From: Cytobacillus sp. S13-E01
GTDB taxonomy: Bacteria > Bacillota > Bacilli > Bacillales > Bacillaceae_L
Assembly: GCF_029193815.1 (NCBI RefSeq)
Contig: NZ_JARFVC010000001.1
Span: 339,767 to 403,766 of the forward strand
DNA: 64,000 nt
Reading direction: 5' to 3'
Below, one piece after another: positions 54,175-62,108 of the stretch. The position numbers and the translations under genes are program-made. The notes under the pieces are model-generated. The model worked only from the letters and a program-made list of their open reading frames with translations, was not told the DNA's origin and made no database searches. Position 1 is the first letter of the stretch, and the number at the start of each line of letters is the position of its first letter.

Positions 54175-55017
54175 TTAGTATGATTTTACCACAGGTTCTC
54201 TTCTTTGGCTAATTTTATTGTCAAACAAACCACTACCAAGAAGTACACCGGAAATGATAAACACAAAGCCCATAAGCTGAAAATAAGTAATTTTTTCACC
54301 TAAAAATAGCACCGAGCCTGTGAGCGCAAAAAATGGCGTTAAATTAATAAATATTGCCGTTTCTCCTGCACCTAAATGATGAATAGCATTGTTGTAAATG
54401 ATATGACCTAATCCGGTAGCGACTACTGCGGAGACAATGAAAATAATCCATACATAGAAAGGTCCCTCTGGTAAACTATTTAATCCAGATGGTTCCATTA
54501 GTAAACTTGTAATGAATAAAAATAGCGATCCAAGTATGAGCATATAACCAGTCATTACTTTAGTATCTAGTGTTTGTGATGCCTTTTTAATTGCAACAAA
54601 GCTAATTGCCTGGGCAATGACTGACATGAAAACAAAAAAGTTGCCGATTGTGAATGTAGATTTTAAAAACCACACAGCAAAGATCGATGTCATTAATGGA
54701 ATTAAACCTAAAATAAGTGAAGCATTTGAAGCTGTCGTCGTAGTTAACCCGAGTGCAAGGAAAATATGATGTCCAAGGACACCTGTGAACGCTCCAATCG
54801 CAACATACATCGCTTCAACTTTATTAATCTTTTTCATTTCTTTTTGAAAAATAAGGATTAATAAAACGACGGTACCTGCTAATAGAATGCGGAATGACGT
54901 GATGGTTACAGGTGCAAAGTTTTCAACAATTATCTTTACGGCAATTACATTGAATCCCCATACGACCATTACGAATAATAGCAATCCATATAGTATTGGC
55001 TTTCTCATTTTGCTCAT
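54175..55017 (-). CDS. EamA family (DMT) transporter
   Basis: 280 aa, ten predicted membrane helices in two EamA repeats, e.g. LFVMVVWGFNVIAVKIIVEN at the N-terminus and NNAIHHLGAGETAIFINLTP in the second repeat. Such drug/metabolite transporters export amino acids or metabolites. GGGGAG lies close to ATG 55017. It is divergent from a second EamA gene 110 bases away; the two are paralogues, not duplicates. Substrate unknown. Confidence 0.9.
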   Translation of the reverse strand: MSKMRKPILYGLLLFVMVVWGFNVIAVKIIVENFAPVTITSFRILLAGTVVLLILIFQKEMKKINKVEAMYVAIGAFTGVLGHHIFLALGLTTTTASNASLILGLIPLMTSIFAVWFLKSTFTIGNFFVFMSVIAQAISFVAIKKASQTLDTKVMTGYMLILGSLFLFITSLLMEPSGLNSLPEGPFYVWIIFIVSAVVATGLGHIIYNNAIHHLGAGETAIFINLTPFFALTGSVLFLGEKITYFQLMGFVFIISGVLLGSGLFDNKISQRREPVVKSY

Positions 55018-55146
55018 CCCACTCCCCTAAGATGTCTATTCATTTTACCATTATAAAGGATTTATTTCGAGTTACAAAATAAAACTTTCGTATTTTACTA
55101 AAATCTTTAATATAATAGGTTTAGAGTATTGTTAAAAGGAGTGGTA

Positions 55147-56067
55147 TTGTTATTGAATTCATACGTTTTATTACTACTAGTCGCTATGATCTATGCAGGC
55201 AATTTGTTAGTTGGTAAAGCTGTAACAGATACAATTCCACCCATCACACTTGCTTTTTTACGGTTGAGCATCGCCTTTTTAGCTATCTTACCGTTTGGTT
55301 GGAAGGAATGGAAAGAAAATATAACACTGTGGAAAAATGAATGGAAAGCTATCTTTTCTTTAGCTTTCACTGGAATTGCGGCATTTAATGCACTTGTCTA
55401 TTATTCATTACATTTTACCTCTCCTGTAAATGCAGGTATTGTTGAATCAGCGACCCCGATTTTTTCAGTTATCATCGGATTTATACTTTTACGTGAAAAG
55501 CTTGCTAAGCTCCAACTGATTGGTGTGCTAATTTCAACTGTTGGAGTCCTATGGGTTATTGCGAAAGGGTCAATTTTAGTATTAGTGACACTATCGTTCA
55601 ATTTTGGGGACATTTTAATGTTGATCGCAGTAATATGCTGGGTCTTTTATTCATTCTTCGTTAAGAAGCATAGTGGTAAATTTCCCCTATATGGTGGATT
55701 ACTTTCAATTCTTTTTACGGCCATCATAGTTATGATACCTTTTACTGCTTTGGAATGGAATAAAATCATTGAGATTAATTGGAACATAGGCGCAGTGTTC
55801 GCCCTGCTATATTTAGGTATATTTCCTTCTGTACTTGCATTGATGTGGTGGAATAAAGCTGTTGAAGATATTGGCCCTTCACAGGCATCTGTCTTTTTAA
55901 ACCTTGTACCTGTATTCGCCGCGCTTGGTTCTTATGTATTTTTACAAGAAGTGATTACATGGCATCAAGTAGTGGGTGGCATCATCGTATTAGTTGGAGT
56001 TATCTTGACCACTAGAGAAAAATCGTCCTTACCAAAACAAACAACTATTTTAACAAAAGAGATATAA
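55147..56067 (+). CDS. EamA family (DMT) transporter
   Basis: About 306 aa, ten membrane helices, two EamA repeats (AMIYAGNLLVGKAVTDTIPP; SQASVFLNLVPVFAALGSYV). A start at TTG 55147 (or 55153) is preferred from AAAGGAG at 55135-55141; no ATG is available in this region. The C-terminus is a short charged tail. Probably exports a small metabolite. Followed by a strong hairpin and the AbrB-type gene. Confidence 0.88.
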   Translation: MLLNSYVLLLLVAMIYAGNLLVGKAVTDTIPPITLAFLRLSIAFLAILPFGWKEWKENITLWKNEWKAIFSLAFTGIAAFNALVYYSLHFTSPVNAGIVESATPIFSVIIGFILLREKLAKLQLIGVLISTVGVLWVIAKGSILVLVTLSFNFGDILMLIAVICWVFYSFFVKKHSGKFPLYGGLLSILFTAIIVMIPFTALEWNKIIEINWNIGAVFALLYLGIFPSVLALMWWNKAVEDIGPSQASVFLNLVPVFAALGSYVFLQEVITWHQVVGGIIVLVGVILTTREKSSLPKQTTILTKEI

Positions 56068-56073
56068 TTTTTT

Positions 56074-56110
56074 ACGGTGCCAGGCACGTTCCTGGCACCG
56101 TAGAGTTTTT
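56074..56110 (+). terminator. Terminator of plus-strand EamA gene
   Basis: ACGGTGCCAGG, six-base loop, CCTGGCACCGT, then AGAGTTTTT. The GGTGCCAGGCAC sequence is a widespread motif in Bacillus intergenic DNA. It lies only 17 bases before the next start, so may allow partial readthrough. Confidence 0.75.
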
Positions 56111-56126
56111 AGTGAGGTTATTCGAA

Positions 56127-57209
56127 ATGACAAAGATACGTTGGAAAAAAATTCTAGAGACTTATAGTGTAGCGGCGGGTGCTGGAGTCATATTCCACCT
56201 ACTCAATCTCCCAATTCCATGGATTTTAGGACCAATGACTGCAATGATTTTGTGGAAAACATTTACCCATCGTGAAATGGTAGCTCCAAGGCCGATTTAT
56301 AATGGTGGTTTAATGCTACTAGGAATCTTTTTCGGGATGTCTTTTACTGCTGCAACATTTACAACTGTTTTTCCTTACATTATTCCTTTTATTTTAACTA
56401 CCGTCCTTTTATTAACTGTTAGTGTTTTAAATGCCATACTGGTAACACGTTTTATCAAGATAGACCCAATCACTAGTGTGTTTGGATCGATTCCAGGTGG
56501 TTTATCAGAAATGGTAGCCTCATGTGAATCCTTACATGCAAATACAGCTATGGTGACCATTTTTCAAACAGTCCGACTATTGACGGTTGTATTTACTGTT
56601 CCATTTTTAGTTGTTCATATGTTTACGGGTAATAATGTTAGTCCATTACTTAATGCGACAGAGAATTTGTCAACTCCAACATTTTTTTCTTATGCATGGT
56701 TTTTAATACCAATTGCTGTTGGTTGGCTTTTACGAAATCGCCTACCTGCTGCATATGTTATCGGTCCCTTAGCGGCAACTGCTCTTTTAAAAGTAATCGG
56801 GATTGAAATACCGAGTCTCTCACAATCCTTGCTAATCTTCGCGCAAATTTCAGTTGGAATGAGCATGGGGAATAAAATATCGATCCAAGATTTAAAGCTT
56901 GGTGGGAAGTATTGTGGTATCTATTTCTTGTTATCTATTATTATTATTGCTACAGCTTTTGGACTAGGATATTTGTTTTATCTTTACACTAATTTATCCC
57001 TATCAACTGCCGTTCTAAGCCTAGCACCAGGTGGTCTAGTTGAGATGGTGCTAACAGCAAAATCGGTAGGCGCAGATCCAGCTGTAGTTAGTTCCTTACA
57101 ATTTATACGGTTGCTGTTTATCATCATATTTGTCCCTAGCATCTTGAAATGGGGATTCACAAAACAGAAGCCTACAAATCTTCAAACAAGTAGAGAACAC
57201 TCTTTATAA
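56127..57209 (+). CDS. AbrB-type membrane protein (putative ammonia monooxygenase-like family)
   Basis: 360 aa, about ten membrane segments. It contains the duplicated AbrB signature: PWILGPMTAMILWKTF and SIPGGLSEMVASCE in the first half, AYVIGPLAATALLKVIGIE and LAPGGLVEMVLTAKSVGADP in the second. This family (E. coli AbrB/GltS-like; misnamed ammonia monooxygenase in databases) has no confirmed general function. ATG 56127 fits GTGAGG better than the upstream GTG 56112. Confidence 0.88.
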   Translation: MTKIRWKKILETYSVAAGAGVIFHLLNLPIPWILGPMTAMILWKTFTHREMVAPRPIYNGGLMLLGIFFGMSFTAATFTTVFPYIIPFILTTVLLLTVSVLNAILVTRFIKIDPITSVFGSIPGGLSEMVASCESLHANTAMVTIFQTVRLLTVVFTVPFLVVHMFTGNNVSPLLNATENLSTPTFFSYAWFLIPIAVGWLLRNRLPAAYVIGPLAATALLKVIGIEIPSLSQSLLIFAQISVGMSMGNKISIQDLKLGGKYCGIYFLLSIIIIATAFGLGYLFYLYTNLSLSTAVLSLAPGGLVEMVLTAKSVGADPAVVSSLQFIRLLFIIIFVPSILKWGFTKQKPTNLQTSREHSL

Positions 57210-57256
57210 AAGATAAATGTACAATTTCTCCATATGATAAAGCAGACACAAAAATG

Positions 57257-57290
57257 GCGGTCGACCTTTACCGACCGCCTAAGTTTTTTT
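57257..57290 (+). terminator. Terminator of the AbrB-type gene
   Basis: GGCGGTCG, eight-base loop, CGACCGCC then TAAGTTTTTTT. Confidence 0.85.
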
Positions 57291-57320
57291 AATGTATAGC
57301 AACTGGTTATTTCCTTATAG

Positions 57321-57404
57321 TTAGGCGGGATTTACGCTGAATTCGGCGTGATTTCCACTGAGGTTGGCGGGATTAACTAATAATTCGGCGGAATTTCCAA
57401 GTAT
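57321..57404. repeat. Four tandem 21-base repeats
   Basis: Units start at 57321, 57342, 57363 and 57384, each 21 bases, of general form TTSGGCGKRATTTMCRMTGAA (e.g. TTAGGCGGGATTTACGCTGAA). They are degenerate, with no spacer, and end in a stop in the one frame that is briefly open (GGIYAEFGVISTEVGGIN). Confidence 0.75.
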
Positions 57405-57533
57405 TTTTGATCCCAATTTCATTCATCCGTATGCCAGCTTTTCACCGTATCAATACCACAACACCCCTCCTTAGCTTTTACACATCATATTTTCGGATAG
57501 TAGGATTTATTACAGGGCAATTAATCCTATTCA

Positions 57534-57564
57534 AAAAAAAGAAACCCTGCTAGAACAAGGCTTC
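57534..57564 (-). terminator. Terminator of the sortase operon
   Basis: Minus strand GAAGCCTTG, TTCTAG loop, CAGGGTTTC then TTTTTTT; nine base pairs including two G-U pairs. Confidence 0.75.
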
Positions 57565-57582
57565 AAATCACCGCACACATTT

Positions 57583-58164
57583 TTATGGATTTATTAAATC
57601 CGCAACAATAATATATCTTTGCGGGGCATCACCTAGAAAGTAAAATGGATAGCATGTAGTTACTGTTAACGTGCCTCTTGGTTTAGGAGTCAATACCGTT
57701 TTATCATCTGCCTCAACGATCCTAATTTTCTTTATTTTATAAAGGAACTCTCCTGCATCTGTTGTTACAATTAATTGATCTCGTTGTTTTAAATCCTTGA
57801 GTCCCCTAAACACTGTGTCTCTATGTCCAGAGAGAATGGAGTTATTTTCTTCACCCGGTAGGACACTTTTCGCATAGTGTCCTATCCCTTTTTTCAATAT
57901 TCCCTTACTTGTTCCTTGATAAATAGGGAAAGACTGTTTCAACCGGGGAATAGTTAAGGTCCCAATTTTTTCACCCATTTCTGGAATATCTGAATACAAC
58001 TCAGTGTTCATCTTTTTAGGAGTTATTTTACTTAAATCCTTCGTTGATGTTAAAGACCGTGCATCCTCCCAACTTGAAGCAGTATAACCAATCCAAAAAG
58101 AATAAAAATTCCAACTAAAGAAAACGATTCCGCATCCAATCAGGATGATGGATAATTTTTTCAT
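57583..58164 (-). CDS. Class D-type sortase
   Basis: 193 aa transpeptidase of the outer membrane face. N-terminal helix (LSIILIGCGIVFFSWNFYSF) anchors it. The catalytic His is in NSILSGHRDTVFRGLKDL, the Cys in GTLTVTTCYPFYFLG and the Arg in APQRYIIVADL. The gene starts four bases after the stop of its LPNTA substrate gene with almost no ribosome site (AGAACTAG), so translation is likely coupled. Close to Bacillus sortases recognising LPNTA/LPDTS. Confidence 0.92.
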   Translation of the reverse strand: MKKLSIILIGCGIVFFSWNFYSFWIGYTASSWEDARSLTSTKDLSKITPKKMNTELYSDIPEMGEKIGTLTIPRLKQSFPIYQGTSKGILKKGIGHYAKSVLPGEENNSILSGHRDTVFRGLKDLKQRDQLIVTTDAGEFLYKIKKIRIVEADDKTVLTPKPRGTLTVTTCYPFYFLGDAPQRYIIVADLINP

Positions 58165-58167
58165 GAT

Positions 58168-59133
58168 TTATACTAGTTCTCTGTTTCGAGTTTTACTTAG
58201 AACGAATACCCCGAAAAACATTGTTAGTAACCCAAGTAACATGTTTAATCCATATGGTGAGGCTGTGTTGGGAAGAGTGTCATGCTTAACAATAGTTAAT
58301 TCGCCCGCTAAATCCCCAACATCTACTAGTTCATTTGCCGTTTCAAAAATATAATTTGATGAAAGCATATCCTCTGAAAGCTGCATATCTAATAGAAGGT
58401 TTCCAGCTTTATCATAAAGTTCAACAACAAGACTCTTACCTCCTAAATCATCTTCCATTGCCATTAAATCTTGAATGGAAACAGGTGTTGCCACTCCATT
58501 GGCATCTACTAAATAATAACTTGGATTTAATTGAAGTAAGCCCATTATTTCTGCCCATGCCGCCGCTAGTTCATTCATTTGAGCTTCAGTTAGCTCTGCT
58601 TCAGGATCCATTGTTGCAAAAGGCTCTAACTTTGCAGCGACCTCCTCCATTCTCTGTTCGAGTTCAGTTTCATCAAGTGTCATGAAATGGGTGAAAAGTT
58701 GATCCACTTCTTCTTCAGTTAGTCCAACAGTTGCTAGGAAGTCTTCAGCTTCCATCATGTAATCCTCATGATTGAGGTAAAAATCAATTGAAGCATCTAA
58801 TTCCTCATAAATTAAATAATCCCCCACTGATTCTCCAAAGCCTGCTAACAATTCATTTAATTCATCTTCTGACATGCCATAAGTAGTTAGAAGTTCAGCT
58901 AAATTTTCCTCAGTTAGTGGTGTACCAAGTTCCGCCATTAGTTCTTCAATTGTTGCGTAGTCTTCTAATGGCATTTCAAAATACTCTAAGTAATCTTGTA
59001 AATCCTCATTCGTCCAACCAATTTGTGTAAGGTATTGGTCTAACTCATCTTGTGAAATTGCTGCATAGGTTGGTTGTGAGTAGATAACAAATAGAATAAA
59101 CGCGAGTAAGACTGCAGTTATAATTTTCTTCAT
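58168..59133 (-). CDS. LPNTA-anchored acidic surface protein (sortase substrate)
   Basis: 321 aa. Signal peptide (KKIITAVLLAFILFVIYSQP, cut near TYAA). A strongly acidic mature part contains repeated ~35-residue helical units of the form DELDQYLxxxGWTNEDLxDY / ENLAELLTTYGMSEDELNEL / ...VGLTEEEVDQLFTHFMT. It ends with LPNTASPYGLNMLLGLLTMF, hydrophobic helix and KTRNREL, a cell-wall sorting signal. Processed by the sortase encoded next. Start ATG 59133 (AGGAGGGG); matches proteins annotated as processed acidic surface protein. Confidence 0.9.
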   Translation of the reverse strand: MKKIITAVLLAFILFVIYSQPTYAAISQDELDQYLTQIGWTNEDLQDYLEYFEMPLEDYATIEELMAELGTPLTEENLAELLTTYGMSEDELNELLAGFGESVGDYLIYEELDASIDFYLNHEDYMMEAEDFLATVGLTEEEVDQLFTHFMTLDETELEQRMEEVAAKLEPFATMDPEAELTEAQMNELAAAWAEIMGLLQLNPSYYLVDANGVATPVSIQDLMAMEDDLGGKSLVVELYDKAGNLLLDMQLSEDMLSSNYIFETANELVDVGDLAGELTIVKHDTLPNTASPYGLNMLLGLLTMFFGVFVLSKTRNRELV

Positions 59134-59219
59134 CAAAACCCCTCCTGTAATTAGTGATAATGGTATTATGTGAAATAACAGGAAGAAAATTCATGAGAAA
59201 ATAATTTTAATCTAACAAA

Positions 59220-59248
59220 ATAGAACATCAAAAAATCTGATGTTCTAT
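59220..59248 (-). terminator. Terminator of the LuxR-type regulator gene
   Basis: ATAGAACATCA pairs with TGATGTTCTAT over 11 bases; followed on the minus strand by TTTTG. Confidence 0.75.
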
Positions 59249-59276
59249 CTATGACCGCCATTCTAATCCTTAATAG

Positions 59277-59963
59277 TTATAGTATGATGCCCCTCCGTAA
59301 TGCCACTGCAACAGCCTCTGTTCGATGGTTTACACCTAATTTTCTAATCGAGGATGTTAAATAGTCTCGTACAGTGAATTCGCTTATTTTTAAATGTTGG
59401 GCTATTTCTTTCAAACCATGTCCATTTGCAAGATATTGAAGGGATTCGATTTCTCGTTTGCTTAGTGACGATAAGTTTGGCGTATCATTGTTTACGGTCT
59501 CAATCGCATGCTTTAAATAGTTATATAACCCATTGATAACATGTTCATCTGGTTGATATTCGCCAATATAACGATCAATCAGTACACATCCTACTACTGT
59601 CTTTAAATAACTTATTGGAATGATAAACAATGAAGTTAAATCATATTCATGTATATATTTATTCGGCCAGATTCCTAGTTGATTTTCTAGATTTATAAAG
59701 TGGGGCTTGTTTTTTGAAACAGCAAGGTATATTGGTGGGAATGATCTGACATCTTCCTTAATCGACTGCATGGAACGCACTTCACCATTATCGACCTGTA
59801 GGATCCCTTCACCGATGTAATTTAACGGAGAGTATGTAAAAATGGATGCCCGTTGAAAAGGAAAAAATTGTACACAGCCTCTAATCATCATCTCTACCCT
59901 TTTCATAGGATCACGTAAATCAGATAAGCCTTGAACATAACTAGAAATTGTAGTTTCAATCAT
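59277..59963 (-). CDS. LuxR-type (GAF-like sensor) transcriptional regulator
   Basis: 228 aa. The N-terminal ~155 residues look like a GAF-like ligand domain (VQFFPFQRASIFTYSPLNYI). The C-terminal HTH is LSKREIESLQYLANGHGLKE, then IAQHLKISEFTVRDYLTSSI. There is no response-regulator receiver domain, so activity is probably ligand-set. Divergent from the aldehyde/alcohol dehydrogenase genes 0.2 kb away, which it likely regulates (inference). ATG 59963, moderate AGGGGTG site eleven bases upstream. Confidence 0.88.
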   Translation of the reverse strand: MIETTISSYVQGLSDLRDPMKRVEMMIRGCVQFFPFQRASIFTYSPLNYIGEGILQVDNGEVRSMQSIKEDVRSFPPIYLAVSKNKPHFINLENQLGIWPNKYIHEYDLTSLFIIPISYLKTVVGCVLIDRYIGEYQPDEHVINGLYNYLKHAIETVNNDTPNLSSLSKREIESLQYLANGHGLKEIAQHLKISEFTVRDYLTSSIRKLGVNHRTEAVAVALRRGIIL

Positions 59964-60134
59964 TCGACATTTTGCACCCCTACATTTTCAGATATATTAA
60001 TAAAGTCAATTGTATCGTAAAGTTAATATGAAAGCCCTTACATCTAAATTCGACAGAATATTCAAATTAAAATACAGTTGTATTCCTATTATACAATTTG
60101 TCCATTTGCAATTCAATTGTTTAGGAGGGGAAAA

Positions 60135-60453
60135 ATGAGTGAAAGAACGATTTTATCCACAAGTAAAAGAGGAATATTAATAGACTCTTTTCCTCTTCGT
60201 CTTTTGTGAAAACCCTCACCTCTTTGATCTTGTTGTAGCTAAAATGAAGGAATTAACTTTAGCTGTCAAGATTAATCAAGAAGGTTTTAATAATAACGTA
60301 GAAGATCAGAGTACGTTTGGGGGTTCATTCGATGAAAACATGAATTTTACGATGAATCAGCTAGCGGTACGCATGGATATTCTTGCAAGAGCAATAGGAA
60401 AAAGACTTGAAGAGATTTATAGGTTATTAGAATCTGATGTCGGTGTTGTCTAA
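60135..60453 (+). pseudogene. Small gene with an apparent +1 frameshift
   Basis: AGGAGGGG then ATG 60135 begins MSERTILSTSKRGILIDSFP, ending at TGA 60209. A second frame is open from 60184, continues through ENPHLFDLVVAKMKELTLAV and ends at 60453 (FTMNQLAVRMDILARAIGKR). Its only ATG (60244) lacks a ribosome binding site. One skipped base near CTTTTGTGA would join them into a ~105-aa protein. Either a sequencing/real frameshift or programmed +1 shift. Family not recognised; co-directional with the dehydrogenase genes. Confidence 0.5.
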
Positions 60454-60483
60454 ATAGCTAAGTATATAAATGAGGAATTATAC

Positions 60484-62010
60484 ATGTCTGTAGATGTTGA
60501 AGTAAAAACATTTCCCTTGTTTATAAACGGAAAATGGGAGTCTTCAAGTAGTCGTGAAACCTTTGATGTTATTAACCCCGCTACTGGAGAGTTAGTTGCA
60601 AAAGTAGCAAAAGGAACGAAAGAAGATGTAGATAAAGCCGTTCAGGCTGCAAGTGCTGCGTTTGAAAATACTGCTTGGCGTGAAATGAAACCCAAGGACA
60701 GAGCAAAAGTATTATATGCTATTTCACATCAAATTATTACACACGCTGAGGAACTTGTCTATTTAGAAGTCATAAGCTCGGGAGGAACACTTCGCCGGAT
60801 TTCTTCTAATGATATCCTGCAAATGGCAGATTTATTTCAAACACTAGCAAAATTCACGCTTGAATATCCATTTTCGGAAAACTTACCATCCCCTCCGTTT
60901 CCTGGACCAGCTCATAATTTTATTTGGAGAGAGCCAATTGGAGTTTGCGCTGCAATAACACCTTGGAATATGCCAATGTTAATCGCGACTTGGAAAATTG
61001 CTCCCGCGCTTGCGATGGGAAATACAATTGTCATTAAACCAGCTAGCTTTACACCTCTTACAACACTTAAACTTGCTGAGATCATTTCAGAGGTTGTTCC
61101 ACCAGGGGTAATTAACGTTGTAACTGGCTCTGGTACTGAGGTTGGCGAACCACTTGCCACACACCCGAAAGTTGAGAAAATAGCTTTTACCGGTTCAACA
61201 GAGATTGGCAGAAAAATTATGACCTTAGCCGCTGGCACAGTTAAAAATACCACTTTAGAATTAGGCGGAAAATCACCTAATATTTTATTAGAGGATGCTG
61301 ACTTAAGTATTGCCTTACCTGGAAGTTTATTTGGTGTATTTTTACACTCTGGTCAACTATGCGAATCTGGTACTCGATTGTTTGTTCCTGATAAATTACA
61401 TGATCAAGTTGTTGAAGGTCTCGTCAAACTAACGAGTACATTAAAGCTTGGCAATCCTCTGTTAGAAGGTACTGATATTGGTCCTGTTATTTCTAAGCAG
61501 CAAAGAGATACTGTTCTATCTTATATTGAAGCTGGAATTGAAGAAGGTGCAACTGTTGTTTGCGGTGGGAAAGAGGTTGCAGTACCTGGCTGTGAAGGCG
61601 GATATTTCATTGAGCCGACTATTTTCATAAATGTTAAAAACGATATGAAGATTGCACAAGAAGAAATTTTCGGTCCTGTCCTAACAGTCATTCGTTATTC
61701 TGAAATTGAAGAAGTGATTGAAATGGCAAATGATACGATATATGGGCTGGCTGCTGGTGTTTGGACGAAGGATGTAAATAAAGCATATGACGTTGCAAGA
61801 AAGCTTCGTGCTGGTGTTGTGTGGATTAATGATTGGCATATGCTACGAAACGATGCTCCGTTTGGAGGCTATAAGCAAAGCGGGATCGGACGAGAGATGG
61901 GTAAACATTCACTTGATGCGTATACTCAGCTAAAACATGTTCATACATCGATGGTTCCTGAGCTTCATAAACGAAATTGGTATCAACTGCTTTTTTCAGA
62001 GACGGAATAA
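60484..62010 (+). CDS. NAD(P)-dependent aldehyde dehydrogenase
   Basis: 508 aa. N-terminal PLFINGKWESSSSRETFDVI, cofactor region GVCAAITPWNMPMLIATWKI and AFTGSTEIGRKI, catalytic Glu in TLELGGKSPNILLEDAD and Cys in HSGQLCESGTRLFV. C-terminal FGGYKQSGIGREMGKHSLDA. The length and motifs are those of class 1/betaine-type enzymes. GAGGAAT precedes ATG 60484. With the downstream Fe-type alcohol dehydrogenase it would oxidise an alcohol to an acid via aldehyde. Confidence 0.93.
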   Translation: MSVDVEVKTFPLFINGKWESSSSRETFDVINPATGELVAKVAKGTKEDVDKAVQAASAAFENTAWREMKPKDRAKVLYAISHQIITHAEELVYLEVISSGGTLRRISSNDILQMADLFQTLAKFTLEYPFSENLPSPPFPGPAHNFIWREPIGVCAAITPWNMPMLIATWKIAPALAMGNTIVIKPASFTPLTTLKLAEIISEVVPPGVINVVTGSGTEVGEPLATHPKVEKIAFTGSTEIGRKIMTLAAGTVKNTTLELGGKSPNILLEDADLSIALPGSLFGVFLHSGQLCESGTRLFVPDKLHDQVVEGLVKLTSTLKLGNPLLEGTDIGPVISKQQRDTVLSYIEAGIEEGATVVCGGKEVAVPGCEGGYFIEPTIFINVKNDMKIAQEEIFGPVLTVIRYSEIEEVIEMANDTIYGLAAGVWTKDVNKAYDVARKLRAGVVWINDWHMLRNDAPFGGYKQSGIGREMGKHSLDAYTQLKHVHTSMVPELHKRNWYQLLFSETE

Positions 62011-62013
62011 TAT

Positions 62014-62070
62014 GAAAAATGCAGGGTGCCTTGAACTAGACATTAAAACGAGTTCAAATTTATGCATGTG
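62014..62070. repeat. Decayed copy of the GC-rich repeat ends
   Basis: AAAATGCAGGGTGCC then GAACTAGACATTAAAACG and TTCAAATTTATG resemble the left end (AAAAGCGCAGGGCGCC) and right end (GAGCTAGACACTAAAAC...ACAAATTTTTA) of the 161-base element, with the central hairpin lost. Located between the two dehydrogenase genes. Confidence 0.45.
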
Positions 62071-62108
62071 ATCAATTCCATCTTAAAAAATAGAATGAGG
62101 TGAAGGAT

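Larger units (their letters stand above)
57210..57582. other. Gene-free stretch with terminator and 21-base tandem repeats
   Basis: Contains the terminator of the AbrB-type gene, four 21-base tandem repeats (57321-57404) and the terminator of the sortase gene. No gene seen. Confidence 0.7.

Noticed and set aside
54175..56067. Divergent EamA genes as a recent duplication
   Set aside because: The two proteins share fold but little direct sequence identity by eye.
57321..57404. CRISPR-like array
   Set aside because: The 21-base units are contiguous and degenerate, with no spacers and no cas genes.
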